Source: Amaurobius ferox (lineage: Eukaryota; Arthropoda; Arachnida; Araneae; Amaurobiidae). From it: a stretch of DNA of 64,000 bases. This document shows, piece by piece, positions 33,070 to 44,480 of the stretch. Position 1 is the first letter of the stretch. Each line of letters starts with the position of its first letter. The translations under genes were made by a program, and so were the position numbers. The notes below the pieces were generated by a model that saw nothing but the letters and a program-made list of their open reading frames with translations, was not told where the DNA came from and made no database searches. Location of the stretch: assembly GCA_951213105.1 (NCBI GenBank), contig OX578135.1, positions 164,476,750 through 164,540,749 of the forward strand, in the 5' to 3' direction.

Positions 33070-34188
33070 GAAATATAAATGGCCTGGTTTAAACATCTCT
33101 AAAATGCGATACATTCCTCGGTAATATTTTAAAAATTATCGTAATACTACAATAATCTATTATATTTGAAAACTTCATAACTTCATCGAAAACAAATGAA
33201 CGTTTTCAAATGACGTCATCGAAATATAAACCGCCTGGCTCTTTAAATAAAAGCAGCATTCCATTTGTAAACATTTTCCCATTCATTTCATTCATTTCAT
33301 TCATCACAATATTATAATAATTAATTTTATTTAAAATTTAAAATCATGGCGATACAAGTAATTTAACTTTATGCTCAAAACTTCATCAAAAAATCGTTTG
33401 CTTCTCTGTAAAATCAATGATTGTTTCATTCATATCAGCTATATTGCGGACTCCATGGGCTAAATAATTTTGCGTTAAAGAAATGCACCAATTCTTATAC
33501 AACTCATTCTATATCTTTTGGTATTTACGTTCTCCATAAATGAAAATTAGGCTTCGTTGTAGAAATAATCAAAGTTGGATGATCATTTAAACTCAACTAT
33601 ATTGTAAATGAGTTGTTTCAGGATGTAGGTGTACAAAATTTAAGTAAAATAAAGCGGTTTTAGGACAGATACAACACTAAATATGAATTAAAAAGAACTT
33701 TAAAAATCACGATTTTGACACAAGGTGGATGCCATATTCTATTTTGAAGTGGGTCACGTGATCTCTTCATTTAATGATCGCGTGATCTCTTCATATAAAG
33801 GATGTAATTATTATTTTAATTTTTATTTAAAAAACTACTGAATATTCTTGCTGATTTTTTTTTATATATTTTATGGGATAATTTGAATATTTCCTTAAAC
33901 TTTCCAAACAATTTGTGAATTTTAAATCCGCTTAAAAAATGTTTGAAAAATTAGGTTCCATAAGGTTCAATGTATTTCATTTTTTCAACCCGGATTCAAT
34001 CCAAAACTAATTGGGTGATATCATTCATTTATATTCCCATAGGTCCCACAGACCGTCTGAACAACATACTAAAATTTCATTTTGATAAAGTCATTTTTAC
34101 GGCGGTCATCGTGCTAACGGCCAGATAGACAGACAGGCAGAATGAACAAAGTCATAAACACTTTTCAACTATGTCGTAAAGTGTTAAA
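33070..34188 (+). repeat. R2 repeat, left arm of inverted pair b (5'-truncated)
   Basis: Matches 19630-20736 in order, including GCCTGGTTTAAACATCTC, the CACGTGATC stretch, ATTGGGTGATAT, the GACAGACAG tract and the closing AACACTTTTCAACT hairpin. The outermost segment with GATCAATCATGC is missing. Confidence 0.75.
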
Positions 34189-35283
34189 TAAACGAGTTTT
34201 TAAATAATCCCCCTGAAATTGAGTTATTTTCCACAGAAGCCAACAAATTTTCACAGTATTCGACCCCGACGAAGTGAATGGTTCCTGTTTGTTATGCATG
34301 ACCCTGGCTTACTTGGACGAGCGTAGCGCGTGAAAAGCGCGGGCTTTGCTGTAGGTGACAGGAATTATTGATACTATACGTATCGAGAGCTACTGTATCT
34401 ATGCTCTGATGCATCACATGCAAATCTGGTAATACTAAATATCGATACATTGTTAGCATGGATTTAGAAAAGAAACTGGATGAAAATCACAACGCTTAAA
34501 AACGCAACCGCGTTAGACGATTTCCCCTATTTAAATGAAATGTTAATGAGAAGCAACCAAATGAAATGAAATTTAATTTTTTTAGTAGATATGGCTTAAT
34601 TTAAATTCAAAATTAATATTAAAGTAACAATGTTACACTACGGCACAAATCATTCAATACGTCCACTCGCAATTTTTTGTCTGCTACGGCGGCTGCAATT
34701 TTGAGTAGCTCTTAGAACGACTCCTCATCCATCCATCCATCCACTTTCTTTTTCTTGACCATTAGGTCATGTATTGATTTAAATATCAATTCATTTGCAA
34801 TGAAACATCCACCATCCCTGTTTATTATTCAATCGTGTACTAATATGTTAAAAATTTGTACAATTTATTAAGATGTTAAATTGTAAATTTGTAACTCATT
34901 TCACAAGACTATAATAACTTGCATAGAAAAGATTTAAGAGAAAGAAACATCTCAACTCAGCTAAGAATGAAATAGAAATCGGGTAAATCTCGTCTGCTCT
35001 GGTTTCTCGCATAGAGATGGAAGTTTACTTCTCTCATTTCAATTTGTCATCACGTCAAAATTTTAAGACGAAGTTCTTTGTTATTTGGTTAATGAAACTT
35101 CTAAAACAATCTTTTTTTATTTTTGGCATATATTTAAATTTCCTTCGCATTATGAGTTTGTCTAATATGATTTTAATATTTTTTTTAGTCGTAGTAAGTA
35201 AAAGGCAAAAGAAATAAAAGTAAGTATTCCATAATGGATGCTTCTGAGCTTTCTTATATTGTGTACTACGCACTATTTAAAAT
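34189..35283. other. Spacer between R2 arms of pair b
   Basis: About 1.1 kb without a recognisable gene. An ATCC run occurs at 34727-34742. The plus frame at 35017-35217 and its minus shadow have no motif. Confidence 0.45.
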
Positions 35284-36271
35284 GTTTTTAATACTTTCCA
35301 ACATAGTGGAAAAGTGTTTATGGCTTTGGTCATCCTGTCTGTCTGTCTGTCTGTCCGTTCGCATGATAACTGCCGTAAAAATGACTTATCAAAATGAAAT
35401 TTTAGTATGTTGTTGAGATGGTCTGCGGGACATATGAAAATGTAAATAAATAATATCACCAATTACTTTTGCACTGAACCCGGGTTGAAAAAATGAAATA
35501 CATTGAACCCTATGGGACCTAATTTTTCTAATATTTTTTAAGCAAAGTTAAAATTCGCAAATTACTTCGAAAATTTTAGGAAATATTCAAATTCGTTGAA
35601 ATGTATAAAAAAATTTCAGCAAAATATGTTCGATAGTTTTTTAAATAAAAATTGAGATATTGATTACACCTATGATAAAGAGATCAAATGACGCGTTGCG
35701 AAATAAAATATGGCATCTATTTTGTGTCAAGATCGTGATTTTTAAAGACCCTTTAAATTTATATTTAATGTTGAATCCGTCCTAAAATCGCTTTATTTTT
35801 GCGTAATATCTGTGTTTCTAAATTCCTTGCCTACGCAATGACAATATATTTCAGTTTAAATGATCATGAAACTTTGATTATTTCTACAACGAAGCCTACT
35901 TTTAATGGATGCAGAATGTAAACAAATTAATTGTGAGTTGTATAGGAAATGCTGATTTTTTTTTCACACAATATTATTTAGTTCTGGAGTCTGGAATATA
36001 AGTGATATGAATGAAATATTCATTGATTTTACATACGATTTATATTTCGATGACGTCATTTGAATAAAGTTTGAATGAAGTTTTAAGCTTGCAGTTAGAA
36101 AGTACTTTAACCTCCATGGTTTTAATTTTCCAAGTAAAATAAATTATTGTAGTTCTGTGATAAGTAAAAACATATCGCCGCTCAATGTACCGCACTTTAG
36201 AGATGTTTAAATAAAATTACAGTTGGAAAGTGTTTTATAATCAATGCTTTGTGCATGATTGATCTTTCTTG
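35284..36271 (-). repeat. R2 repeat, right arm of inverted pair b
   Basis: Inverted relative of the left arm; it keeps the outer end GCATGATTGATCTTTCTTG. More diverged than pair a, with internal deletions. Confidence 0.75.
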
Positions 36272-36654
36272 TTTAAATTGTATTTTCTTATTAGTAGAGA
36301 AATGAAACCTGAAAATTTAGGTAAGGATCCCAATGATTTAGAAATTTGTGAATTACTATATACAGCATACAAATATTTCAACTATAAATATTTCAATTAT
36401 AGTAGTTTCAAGTAACTTGCAGTCGACGATTTCGTATTCCAAAATTTTAATATTTGATGAACTTGACTGATTCTTTAAATAAATCGCATTTATAACAGTT
36501 TATTTGAAATTAAATTATTCAGCGTTCAATAAGGACATCGAATCACATTTCCTGGTGGAGTTATGAACTCTGGTGGTATTTGCTTCCAACGCCCTAAAAA
36601 ATATTTCATTCATTTTACTTAGTACCTGCAAATATATACATATTATTTCTTCTT
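36272..36654. other. Unassigned sequence
   Basis: AT-rich, no motif. Confidence 0.4.
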
Positions 36655-36678
36655 TTGCGACCCGCACCCTGCGACTTA
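36655..36678 (-). mobile_element. SINE 3' end, outermost layer of the nest (left part)
   Basis: On the minus strand, past the hAT duplication, the sequence TAAGTCGCAGGGTGCGGG aligns with the SINE end GGTAGGTCGGACGGTCTGGG seen at 59180-59200. It is therefore the missing end of the SINE at 45594-45834, displaced by the hAT insertion. Confidence 0.65.
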
Positions 36679-36929
36679 CCCTAAGGCAAGCATGTCAAAC
36701 TCAAAGGTTAACATAGGCCAAATGAAGAAGGTCTAAGTTTATGTGGGCCGCCTTAAAAAAAAAAAAAGACCCTTTCAATTTTTATAGAAAAGTAGGTTTA
36801 TTTCGAAAAGTACAGTGTATATATAAATCTAAGACAGTGGTAAAAATCAATGTTTTCTTCCTGACACTTGGCATCTCTTCTCTGCTACTATATTTTCTAA
36901 TTCGAGGGAAATCTTGTTCGCAGTGGCTA

Positions 36930-37482
36930 TTTTCTAAACTGAACCAAGGTGAATGTCAGTAATTCTTGATCTGACAGATGACTTATTTCCTTTCATGAGT
37001 GTAAATAATTGCTCGCACCGATAAATACTTCCAAACATGGAGATAATGTCAGATGCAAATTTTCGAGTGTTTTCAAACCTGACTAGCAAATATTTATAAA
37101 ATTCAGGCACACTAACTACACTGAATTTTGCCTTCAAATGTCAATAGCACTGGATCTCGATTACCTCCATTTGCATATGATTAGGTACCAATTCTATATT
37201 TATCGAGAAAATCGAAGAAAACAAAAAAACTTGTCTTTCAAAATTTAAAATCTGAAAACCTTGTTTCAAATTCAGTTCTAAGGCTTAAAATTTTTCCTGC
37301 GTATTTTTGATACGATAGAATTTTAGCTAAACTTTATATATTGTATGTCGGAAAGTGCTTCAAATCTTCATTTCTCAATTGCATTTCCCAAAGTGCTAGC
37401 TTACATTTAAATGCTTTAACTTGGTCATACATTTTTGTAATGGTCTGATCTTTCCCCTGCAATTTTAAATTTAAATCGGATA
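36930..37482 (-). pseudogene. hAT transposase remnant, C-terminal part
   Basis: Minus strand from the copia junction: a stretch LNLKLQGKDQTITKMYDQ (about 37420-37475), then KAFKCKLALWE, a degraded segment with stops, and a C-terminal dimerisation region (KFASDIISMFGSIYRCEQLF, 37020-37090) followed by MKGNKSSVRSRITDIHL. This order matches hAT proteins of the GTF2IRD2-like type, where the last region is the conserved hAT dimerisation domain. It continues the block at 44481-45250; copia entered between them. Frameshifts and stops make it non-functional. Confidence 0.8.
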
Positions 37483-38271
37483 TGTTGGAAATAATCAATA
37501 CATCGCGATTCACGTTCCTGTGAACGGGCGTTTATGCAAATTTAATATGAACGACTCTTCCCGTTCACCGGCGTGAACCGTGACGTTTTTCAACATGAGG
37601 TTTCATGCAAATCAGTTCTCAATGCGTACGCATCTGATTTGCATATCCGGGGGCGTTTCCGGAACTGTCCATTCTCGGATATATATAGGGCAGAGGTTTC
37701 TTGAAGCAAGTGAGAAGGTCGGAGTCGATCGAGATCAGACGTCTGAAGAAGTCAGACGAGATAGACACTGATGGTCTGATGCAGGCAGACAGAAATGTTT
37801 TTTTGACAGAAGCACTGCGGAATATCGTTTGACGACGGTGAATAGTCGAAACGGATGCAGATGTGGTCAGTTTGGACCAGCATGTATTGAACGTTAAATT
37901 TACTTACAAACGTTCGGAAGCCGCTTTAAAGATTTTCCTGATGTTCTATCCTTTGGTTTCCCTTTGCCAAGTGATGGTGGCTGAAATACACGCAAGTGAT
38001 AGAGGTAGTATAGTAACTTACTACCAAATGCTTCAAGAAATCTCTGTCTAGTCATTTACAACTAAAAATCTTTTGTACATAGTATATTTTTGATGTTTTA
38101 CGGCATGGAAAATTACCAGGTACGTGTAATATGCCGAGTTGTGTTTTTCACCAAATAAAGTGAACGAAGTTTTTCTTTAAAACTGGACTTGTGTACTTTC
38201 ATGACCCAGCCAACACTTATTGACTCTGACAGTGCGTGCTTTGCTATCTTCAAATTTTAAATTTTCCAAAA
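37483..38271 (+). repeat. 5' LTR of the copia element
   Basis: 789 bp. U3 contains three perfect ATGCAAAT octamers (37534-37541, 37605-37612 and, inverted, 37637-37644), a nested palindrome around ATGCGTACGCAT, and a TATATATA box at 37680-37687. AATAAA at 38154-38159 is a polyadenylation signal. Two short frames inside (37580 and 37863) recur in the other LTR and are not genes. Confidence 0.95.
37534..37687 (+). promoter_or_regulatory. Copia LTR promoter with triple POU octamer and TATA box
   Basis: Octamers ATGCAAAT at 37534, 37605 and (reverse) 37637; the last two are the ends of an 11-bp inverted repeat (ATGCAAATCAG) enclosing the 12-bp palindrome ATGCGTACGCAT at 37622-37633. TATATATA follows 36 bp downstream. 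ATGCAAAT is the established binding site of POU/Oct transcription factors; use by this element is inference. The same set is at 43738, 43809 and 43841 in the 3' LTR. Confidence 0.65.
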
Positions 38272-38466
38272 GAAACGGTTACGGGGCCAGTTCAACGCCC
38301 AATAGAGTCATAAGTGCAAGTATCTTTAAAGAAATCGTTCCAGTGTTCAGATGGGGGCCGCACATGGCACCATTTTGAAGTTCGTGTGAACAACGAAACG
38401 CAACAGTGTAAACGTAAACAGTGTACAAGAACTTTTGCTTCTTCTTCTTCAAAACTACGAGTGGCC

Positions 38467-41400
38467 ATGGAGGCAAGTAGAACGGAGTTGCTGACGCGGG
38501 ACAACTACGTCACCTGGTGTACCGACATCTCATTCGTCCTCAAGGGAGAAGGATGTTTCGGACACGTAGATGGAAGTGCTAAGCCTATCGAAGAAGACGC
38601 AACCGCGAGTCGTCGCGACTACGATGATTTTTATCGGAGGAAAGACCGAGCGCTCGCCATCATTTATCAAAGTTTATCCTCGGAATACAAGGAGTTGATA
38701 AACGTCACCGACGAACCTAGTCAAGTATGGAATACCTTGAAAGAACATTTTCAAGCGCCTTCCAGAGCCAACCTGGTTAGATTACTAGATGAGTTCTTCG
38801 ACGTTCGGCCGGAGCCAGACGAGCCTGTTGATATTTTTTGCTCAAGACTGCGGAAGGCCGTGACGAGGCTTAAAGACGCGAAACACCCCATTGAAGACCT
38901 ATATGTAGCATTCCAGTCGATACGGTACCTTCCGGAAGAATTCCGAGGTATCGTTCAAATTATATATCGATGGAATGACTCGGACTTCAAGCTCAGCAAA
39001 ATACAAGCAGAGCTAGCAGCGGAGGAGAGCCGGCTGAGGCAGCAAGCAAGTGACTTTTCCAAAACTGTGAGTTCAAATTCTGCATATTTTACTTCTAAGA
39101 AATTTGTAAATAGAGTAAAAGTGTCTAAACTTAAATTTCCAAATGTATCTCATAATGTGTCTAATGTAAATACTTCTAGTCATAATGTAAATATTTCTAA
39201 AAGTAAAATTAAGTGTTTTAAGTGTAACAAACTAGGTCATACTAAATCTAATTGCAGTAGAAATAATGGATCTAGTATTGTGGAATTTCTTGGGTCTCCA
39301 CAGATTGAGGCTAATACTGTAATCGATCCTAGCGATAGACTCAGCTGGGTAGTAGACACTGCTGCTACGCGACATTTCTGTAATAACATTAAGTTATTTT
39401 CAAAATTTAATGAGTGCAAAGGCACTTCAATGTCGCTAGCAGTAGGGGATGTCGAAAGTCCAGTTGAGGCTATCGGGACGGTGGAAATGTATGTCCAATT
39501 TAAGGATAAGCAAAGTATTATCAAATTGGAAAATGTTATGTATTCTCCTAAACTTAGGAGAAATTTATTGGCTGCATCTGTTCTTGAGGAACAAAATTTT
39601 AGTTTTAATGGAGCTAATGGGGTTCTATGGTTTTTTACACCTAAAGGGGAGAAATTCTTTTATGCAAAAAGAAAGAATGGGTTATATTTTTTAAAACCTA
39701 AGTATAGTACCCAGGAACAACATAACGTAGCAAACCGTCAATCTAAAGATAGGGATCGAGACGGAGACAAGAAACACAAAAAGGATAAGAAATCCAAGGA
39801 TAGGGATCCTAGTGCTTCCAGAAAAATAGACAAAGTAAAAATAGCACCTAATCTTAAAGAAACTAAATTTAAATCTGACAAAACAAAAACTAAGCAGAAT
39901 AGAAATGTGGATAGTTCAATATCTAAGCCTAGCAGTTCAGTAACTGAACTTAATAGTACAAACTGTATTTGGCATAAACGATATTGCCACATAAACGCTG
40001 AATATCTCCTCCAAACCAGCAAAGTTTCTGCCGTAAACGGACTTCCTAGGCTTAAATACAAAAAGTTAAATTGTAAATCGTGTAAATTGGCTAAGTCTAG
40101 GAGAGTATCATATAAACCCACCGGTAGGATAAGGTCCACTAAACCATTGCAATTGTTACACATGGATGTGTGTGGTCCCTTACCCACAGCCTCATATGGT
40201 GGGAACAAGTATGTCTTAACTATAACAGATGATTATAGTAGAAAAGTTTTTGTTTACCTCATGAAACAGAAGTCAGAAGTATTTTCACATTTTAAAGAGT
40301 TTCAGGCCAGAGAAGAAAGGCAGTTAGGTACTAAAATTCTATGTATCCGGACGGATAATGGGATGGAATTCTGCCATGATAAGTTCAAAAATTACCTGAA
40401 GGATATCGGTATTAAGGCTGAGAGGACTAACACATATACCCCACAGCAAAATGGAGTATCAGAGCGATTCAACTTAACCGCATTTGACTGTGTTAGAGCC
40501 ATGTTGAACGACAGCAAATTACATGACAGATTCTGGGCGGAAGCAATATTGTGTTTTGCATACACTAAAAATCGAATATGTCACAAATTTAAGACAAAAA
40601 CTCCACATGAACTCTACAGTGGTAGAAAACCTTCAGTCAAACATCTTAGAACCTTTGGTTGTAGAGCATATGTAGGCAAACCCAGTCAGCTCAGAAAGAA
40701 GTTAGACATGAAAGCTACAGAAGGGGTGATGGTAGGCTATGCTACTAAAACTAAGGGCTATAGGATATTTTTGTCAGGGGAGAAACGAACAATTGAGACC
40801 TGCAATGTGAGGTTTGATGAGGGTGATGTAGTGGAAGGCATCCTGGACCCAATTTGTCCCAGAAATATCTCCTTAGGGATATCAAGAGATAACCTTTCAG
40901 AATACTCCGACGGGGAATATCCGAGAGAGCAGTCTGATGGGGGGGCAGGAGAGAGTGAAGACACTGGTGACGATCCGTCTGAATCCAGTGAGGAAACGGA
41001 CTCTCCTGCTGACTCCAGTATGACTCCTTGCTCGGATATTGCTTGGCAGCGAAAGACGGTTCCAAGACCCGATGGGAGTAGAACCGATGTGTATTATTAC
41101 GCTCAAGGAGATAATAAAAGGCTGAGGTCGCACAATGATGTTAAGAAATATTGTGATAAAAGGAATATACAATTTGATCAGCAACTGTTTAATTTTCGGG
41201 AAAATAAAGGTCTTAAAAGGGTCAGAGGCAGACCAGAAGCAAGCAATATTGAAATAAATATACCAAAAGGGTACAACGCTGCTATTAAATCTTCCCAGTC
41301 CGAAAAATGGTGTAATGCTATGGATGAAGAAATGGCCGTAATGCAAGAGAGGGGTGTCTGGGAACTAGTTCCTGCATCCACCTCACAAAAGCATATAGGC

Positions 41401-42816
41401 AATAGATGGGTCTACACCATTAAGAAAGACGAGAATGGGAAAATCAAGAGGTTTAAAGCTCGTTTGGTAGCCCAGGGGTATGGTCAGAAAAAGGGAGAAT
41501 CATACGATGAAGTTTTTAGCCCTGTTGTTAACTTCAACTTAATTAGAGCATTCTTCTCAATTTTCGTATGCATGCTTGGCTGGATGCATTTCCAATTAGA
41601 TATCAAATCTGCCTATCTCTATGCTAAATTGAGTCAAAAGGTATATATGAAACAGCCTCAAGGTTATGTCAATCAGGAACAGCCTGATTATGTTTGTTTG
41701 TTGAAGAAAGCCATTTACGGTCTTCATCAAAGTGGAAGAGAATGGTTTAATGAACTTGACACCAAATTAAAAGAATTAAATTTTTTAAAACTTCAATGGT
41801 GTAATTGTGCATATATTTACAATAGCAAAGTTCTTATGCTAGTCTATGTGGATGACATAATTCTCTTCTCAAAGTATCAAAGGGACATAGACCACATTGT
41901 TTCATTACTTAGCATAGAATTTGATATCAAGGTATTAGGAAAAATTAGAAAACTTTTAGGCGTGGAATTTAAAGAGTGTGACAATAAATTTTTTATACAT
42001 CAAAGTCAGTATATAGATAAAGTATGTCAAATGTTTCAACAGTATAAATATCCAGTTACTTCACTTCCCATTTCTAAAGGGAATATTCTAAGTAAAATAG
42101 ATTGTCCAAAGACAAGTGAAGAAATAAAGCAAATGCAAAGTTTTCCTTACAGGAGCTTAATTGGGTGTTTGGCTTTTATATCTAGTCGGACTAGACCTGA
42201 TATTTGTTACGCCATCAATATATTATCTCAATTTCAAGAAAACCCTGGAATTAAGCATTGGGATGCATTGTTAAGACTTTTAGGATATGTTGAAAAGACT
42301 AAAAACTATATGTTGAATTTATCTAACATTCAGGAGTTAAAATTGAATTGTTATTCAGATTCTGACTTTGCTGCAAACAGAGATGACCGTGTTTCACTTG
42401 GAGGCATGATACTCTTTATTGACAATGTACCTATTTCTTGGCGTACCTTTAAACATAAGTGTGTCAGCTTATCAACCATGGAAGCTGAATACGTATCACT
42501 AACTGAAGCCGCTAAGGAAATGGTATGGGTACAAAACATAATAGAAGAATGTCATTTACTTGGGTTAAACTTTAATAAAAGTAACAGTGTTATTTTTAGC
42601 GACAACCAAGCAGCCATTAATTTTTCTAACTCTCCAATTGAAAACAACAGAACTAAGCATATTGATGTTAGATATCATTTCCTAAGAAATTTAATAGTCA
42701 ATGAATCTTTTAATGTTAAATTTGTAAATAGTAAAGATAACTTAGCAGATCACTTTACTAAACCAATGACTAAGGAAATAATACTTAAATTTTGTAATAA
42801 AATTTTTAAAAACTAA
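38467..42816 (+). CDS. gag-pol: Copia Gag-Pol polyprotein (1449 aa)
   Basis: Start chosen at the ATG 38467 in GCCATGG, a strong initiation context; the frame extends upstream but without an ATG. Order: a Gag of the UBN2/copia type (residues about 1-230), zinc knuckle CFKCNKLGHTKSNC at about 250-263, aspartic protease with VVDTAATRHF (D297; the DTA variant is known in Tnt1-type proteases), a GAG-pre-integrase segment (HKRYCHINAEYL, CKSCKLAK), integrase core D567, D630, E666 with 35 residues between the last two, RT of the RVT_2 type with DIKSAY and YVDD at 1127-1130, and RNase H with SDSDF (D1298, D1300), TMEAEYV and SDNQA. Integrase before RT defines Ty1/copia. No stop or frameshift is seen; maturation would be by its own protease in a cytoplasmic particle. 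Confidence 0.95.
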   Translation: MEASRTELLTRDNYVTWCTDISFVLKGEGCFGHVDGSAKPIEEDATASRRDYDDFYRRKDRALAIIYQSLSSEYKELINVTDEPSQVWNTLKEHFQAPSRANLVRLLDEFFDVRPEPDEPVDIFCSRLRKAVTRLKDAKHPIEDLYVAFQSIRYLPEEFRGIVQIIYRWNDSDFKLSKIQAELAAEESRLRQQASDFSKTVSSNSAYFTSKKFVNRVKVSKLKFPNVSHNVSNVNTSSHNVNISKSKIKCFKCNKLGHTKSNCSRNNGSSIVEFLGSPQIEANTVIDPSDRLSWVVDTAATRHFCNNIKLFSKFNECKGTSMSLAVGDVESPVEAIGTVEMYVQFKDKQSIIKLENVMYSPKLRRNLLAASVLEEQNFSFNGANGVLWFFTPKGEKFFYAKRKNGLYFLKPKYSTQEQHNVANRQSKDRDRDGDKKHKKDKKSKDRDPSASRKIDKVKIAPNLKETKFKSDKTKTKQNRNVDSSISKPSSSVTELNSTNCIWHKRYCHINAEYLLQTSKVSAVNGLPRLKYKKLNCKSCKLAKSRRVSYKPTGRIRSTKPLQLLHMDVCGPLPTASYGGNKYVLTITDDYSRKVFVYLMKQKSEVFSHFKEFQAREERQLGTKILCIRTDNGMEFCHDKFKNYLKDIGIKAERTNTYTPQQNGVSERFNLTAFDCVRAMLNDSKLHDRFWAEAILCFAYTKNRICHKFKTKTPHELYSGRKPSVKHLRTFGCRAYVGKPSQLRKKLDMKATEGVMVGYATKTKGYRIFLSGEKRTIETCNVRFDEGDVVEGILDPICPRNISLGISRDNLSEYSDGEYPREQSDGGAGESEDTGDDPSESSEETDSPADSSMTPCSDIAWQRKTVPRPDGSRTDVYYYAQGDNKRLRSHNDVKKYCDKRNIQFDQQLFNFRENKGLKRVRGRPEASNIEINIPKGYNAAIKSSQSEKWCNAMDEEMAVMQERGVWELVPASTSQKHIGNRWVYTIKKDENGKIKRFKARLVAQGYGQKKGESYDEVFSPVVNFNLIRAFFSIFVCMLGWMHFQLDIKSAYLYAKLSQKVYMKQPQGYVNQEQPDYVCLLKKAIYGLHQSGREWFNELDTKLKELNFLKLQWCNCAYIYNSKVLMLVYVDDIILFSKYQRDIDHIVSLLSIEFDIKVLGKIRKLLGVEFKECDNKFFIHQSQYIDKVCQMFQQYKYPVTSLPISKGNILSKIDCPKTSEEIKQMQSFPYRSLIGCLAFISSRTRPDICYAINILSQFQENPGIKHWDALLRLLGYVEKTKNYMLNLSNIQELKLNCYSDSDFAANRDDRVSLGGMILFIDNVPISWRTFKHKCVSLSTMEAEYVSLTEAAKEMVWVQNIIEECHLLGLNFNKSNSVIFSDNQAAINFSNSPIENNRTKHIDVRYHFLRNLIVNESFNVKFVNSKDNLADHFTKPMTKEIILKFCNKIFKN

Positions 42817-43674
42817 ATCAAAACTTTTTGAGATTAAATGTTTAGTCTAAAGAAAATTTTAAATACTAAATTGAATTTACAACTTGGGAATTTTTTTTTA
42901 AGATGTCATATATATACATTATTGTTTATCTTAAACCTCATTGATATAAGATAGTATATCTTGAGTATAAATTTTTGTGATATTGAATCTTTTTCACTTT
43001 ACACCTTTGTATATACATCCATTTTCCATGACCCGCATGATGCTAAATAATAGCTTATGTGTATAAAATTTTGTATTTTTCAACTTGGTAAAAAGTATGT
43101 GTTGAAAGTTTTGATAAAGGAATTTTATTATCTAATTACTTGCATCATGTATTTTTAAATATTTGGTATATCAATGCAGTCTAATAGTATTAATTATGTA
43201 TACTTATATTGTGTTAATAGACTAAATTTTTTTAAGCTTTTTGAATTATAGTGTTTATACTCAAATTTAAAGTAAACTTAAATTCTATGCTTATACAAAA
43301 TCTTAATCTTTTAAAGTTGACTTGTTTAATATGATAATGTGCTTATACTTAAATTTTGGATACTTATAATTAAATTTAAACTAAAATTTCAATTTTTGAA
43401 TGCTGATACTTAAGCATTGAAGTTGTGTTGTATATAAATTTCTACTTGATGTGAAATGTTGTTGTTACAATATTGTCGACAATACTTAACTATTTTTCAG
43501 ATGCTATAAGTACTTATGCATTTTATTTTAAATTTAATAATGATATAATACTTTAAATTTTTTCCTTCATTATATGTTTGATAGGATACTGGGGGCCTTG
43601 GTGTTTATTGATATACCTTGGTTTCTCAGAGTAAGTTTTCTTTTGCATATGCATTGAGACTTAAGGATTTGCAT
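42817..43674 (+). other. Copia 3' non-coding region
   Basis: About 860 AT-rich bases between the gag-pol stop and the polypurine tract, unusually long for a copia element. No second gene is visible. Confidence 0.6.
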
Positions 43675-43681
43675 GAGGGGG
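43675..43681 (+). other. Polypurine tract of the copia element
   Basis: GAGGGGG five bases before the 3' LTR, the expected primer for plus-strand DNA. Confidence 0.7.
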
Positions 43682-43686
43682 CCGAT

Positions 43687-44475
43687 TGTTGGAAATAATC
43701 AATACATCGCGATTCACGTTCCTGTGAACGGGCGTTTATGCAAATTTAATATGAACGACTCTTCCCGTTCACCGGCGTGAACCGTGACGTTTTTCAACAT
43801 GAGGTTTCATGCAAATCAGTTCTCAATGCGTACGCATCTGATTTGCATATCCGGGGGCGTTTCCGGAACTGTCCATTCTCGGATATATATAGGGCAGAGG
43901 TTTCTTGAAGCAAGTGAGAAGGTCGGAGTCGATCGAGATCAGACGTCTGAAGAAGTCAGACGAGATAGACACTGATGGTCTGATGCAGGCAGACAGAAAT
44001 GTTTTTTTGACAGAAGCACTGCGGAATATCGTTTGACGACGGTGAATAGTCGAAACGGATGCAGATGTGGTCAGTTTGGACCAGCATGTATTGAACGTTA
44101 AATTTACTTACAAACGTTCGGAAGCCGCTTTAAAGATTTTCCTGATGTTCTATCCTTTGGTTTCCCTTTGCCAAGTGATGGTGGCTGAAATACACGCAAG
44201 TGATAGAGGTAGTATAGTAACTTACTACCAAATGCTTCAAGAAATCTCTGTCTAGTCATTTACAACTAAAAATCTTTTGTACATAGTATATTTTTGATGT
44301 TTTACGGCATGGAAAATTACCAGGTACGTGTAATATGCCGAGTTGTGTTTTTCACCAAATAAAGTGAACGAAGTTTTTCTTTAAAACTGGACTTGTGTAC
44401 TTTCATGACCCAGCCAACACTTATTGACTCTGACAGTGCGTGCTTTGCTATCTTCAAATTTTAAATTTTCCAACA
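43687..44475 (+). repeat. 3' LTR of the copia element
   Basis: 789 bp, TGTTGGAAA to TTTCCAACA, with AATAAA at 44358-44363, followed by the GGATA duplication. Confidence 0.95.
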
Positions 44476-44480
44476 GGATA

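Larger units (their letters stand above)
37483..44475 (+). mobile_element. Complete Ty1/copia LTR retrotransposon with 5-bp target duplication
   Basis: 6993 bp with 789-bp LTRs that start TGTTGGAAA; the 3' LTR ends TTTCCAACA, a perfect 9-bp inverted terminus. GGATA is duplicated at 37478-37482 and 44476-44480. I see one LTR difference: position 38270 is A where 44474 is C, which spoils the CA end of the 5' LTR. A single 1449-codon gag-pol frame with all expected catalytic residues fills the middle. Near-identical LTRs plus an intact frame point to very recent, possibly current, activity. It lies inside the hAT transposase remnant. Confidence 0.95.

Noticed and set aside
37580..38051. Open frames inside the copia LTR (and 43784-44255)
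   Set aside because: Duplicated exactly by the LTRs; chance frames in U3/R.
38314..38466. Upstream extension of the copia frame as coding start
   Set aside because: The first codon at 38314 is GTG, not ATG. The first in-frame ATG is 38467 in GCCATGG context.
39237..41402. Minus-strand frames opposite copia gag-pol
   Set aside because: Shadows of the 1449-codon plus-strand gene, with no motifs of their own.
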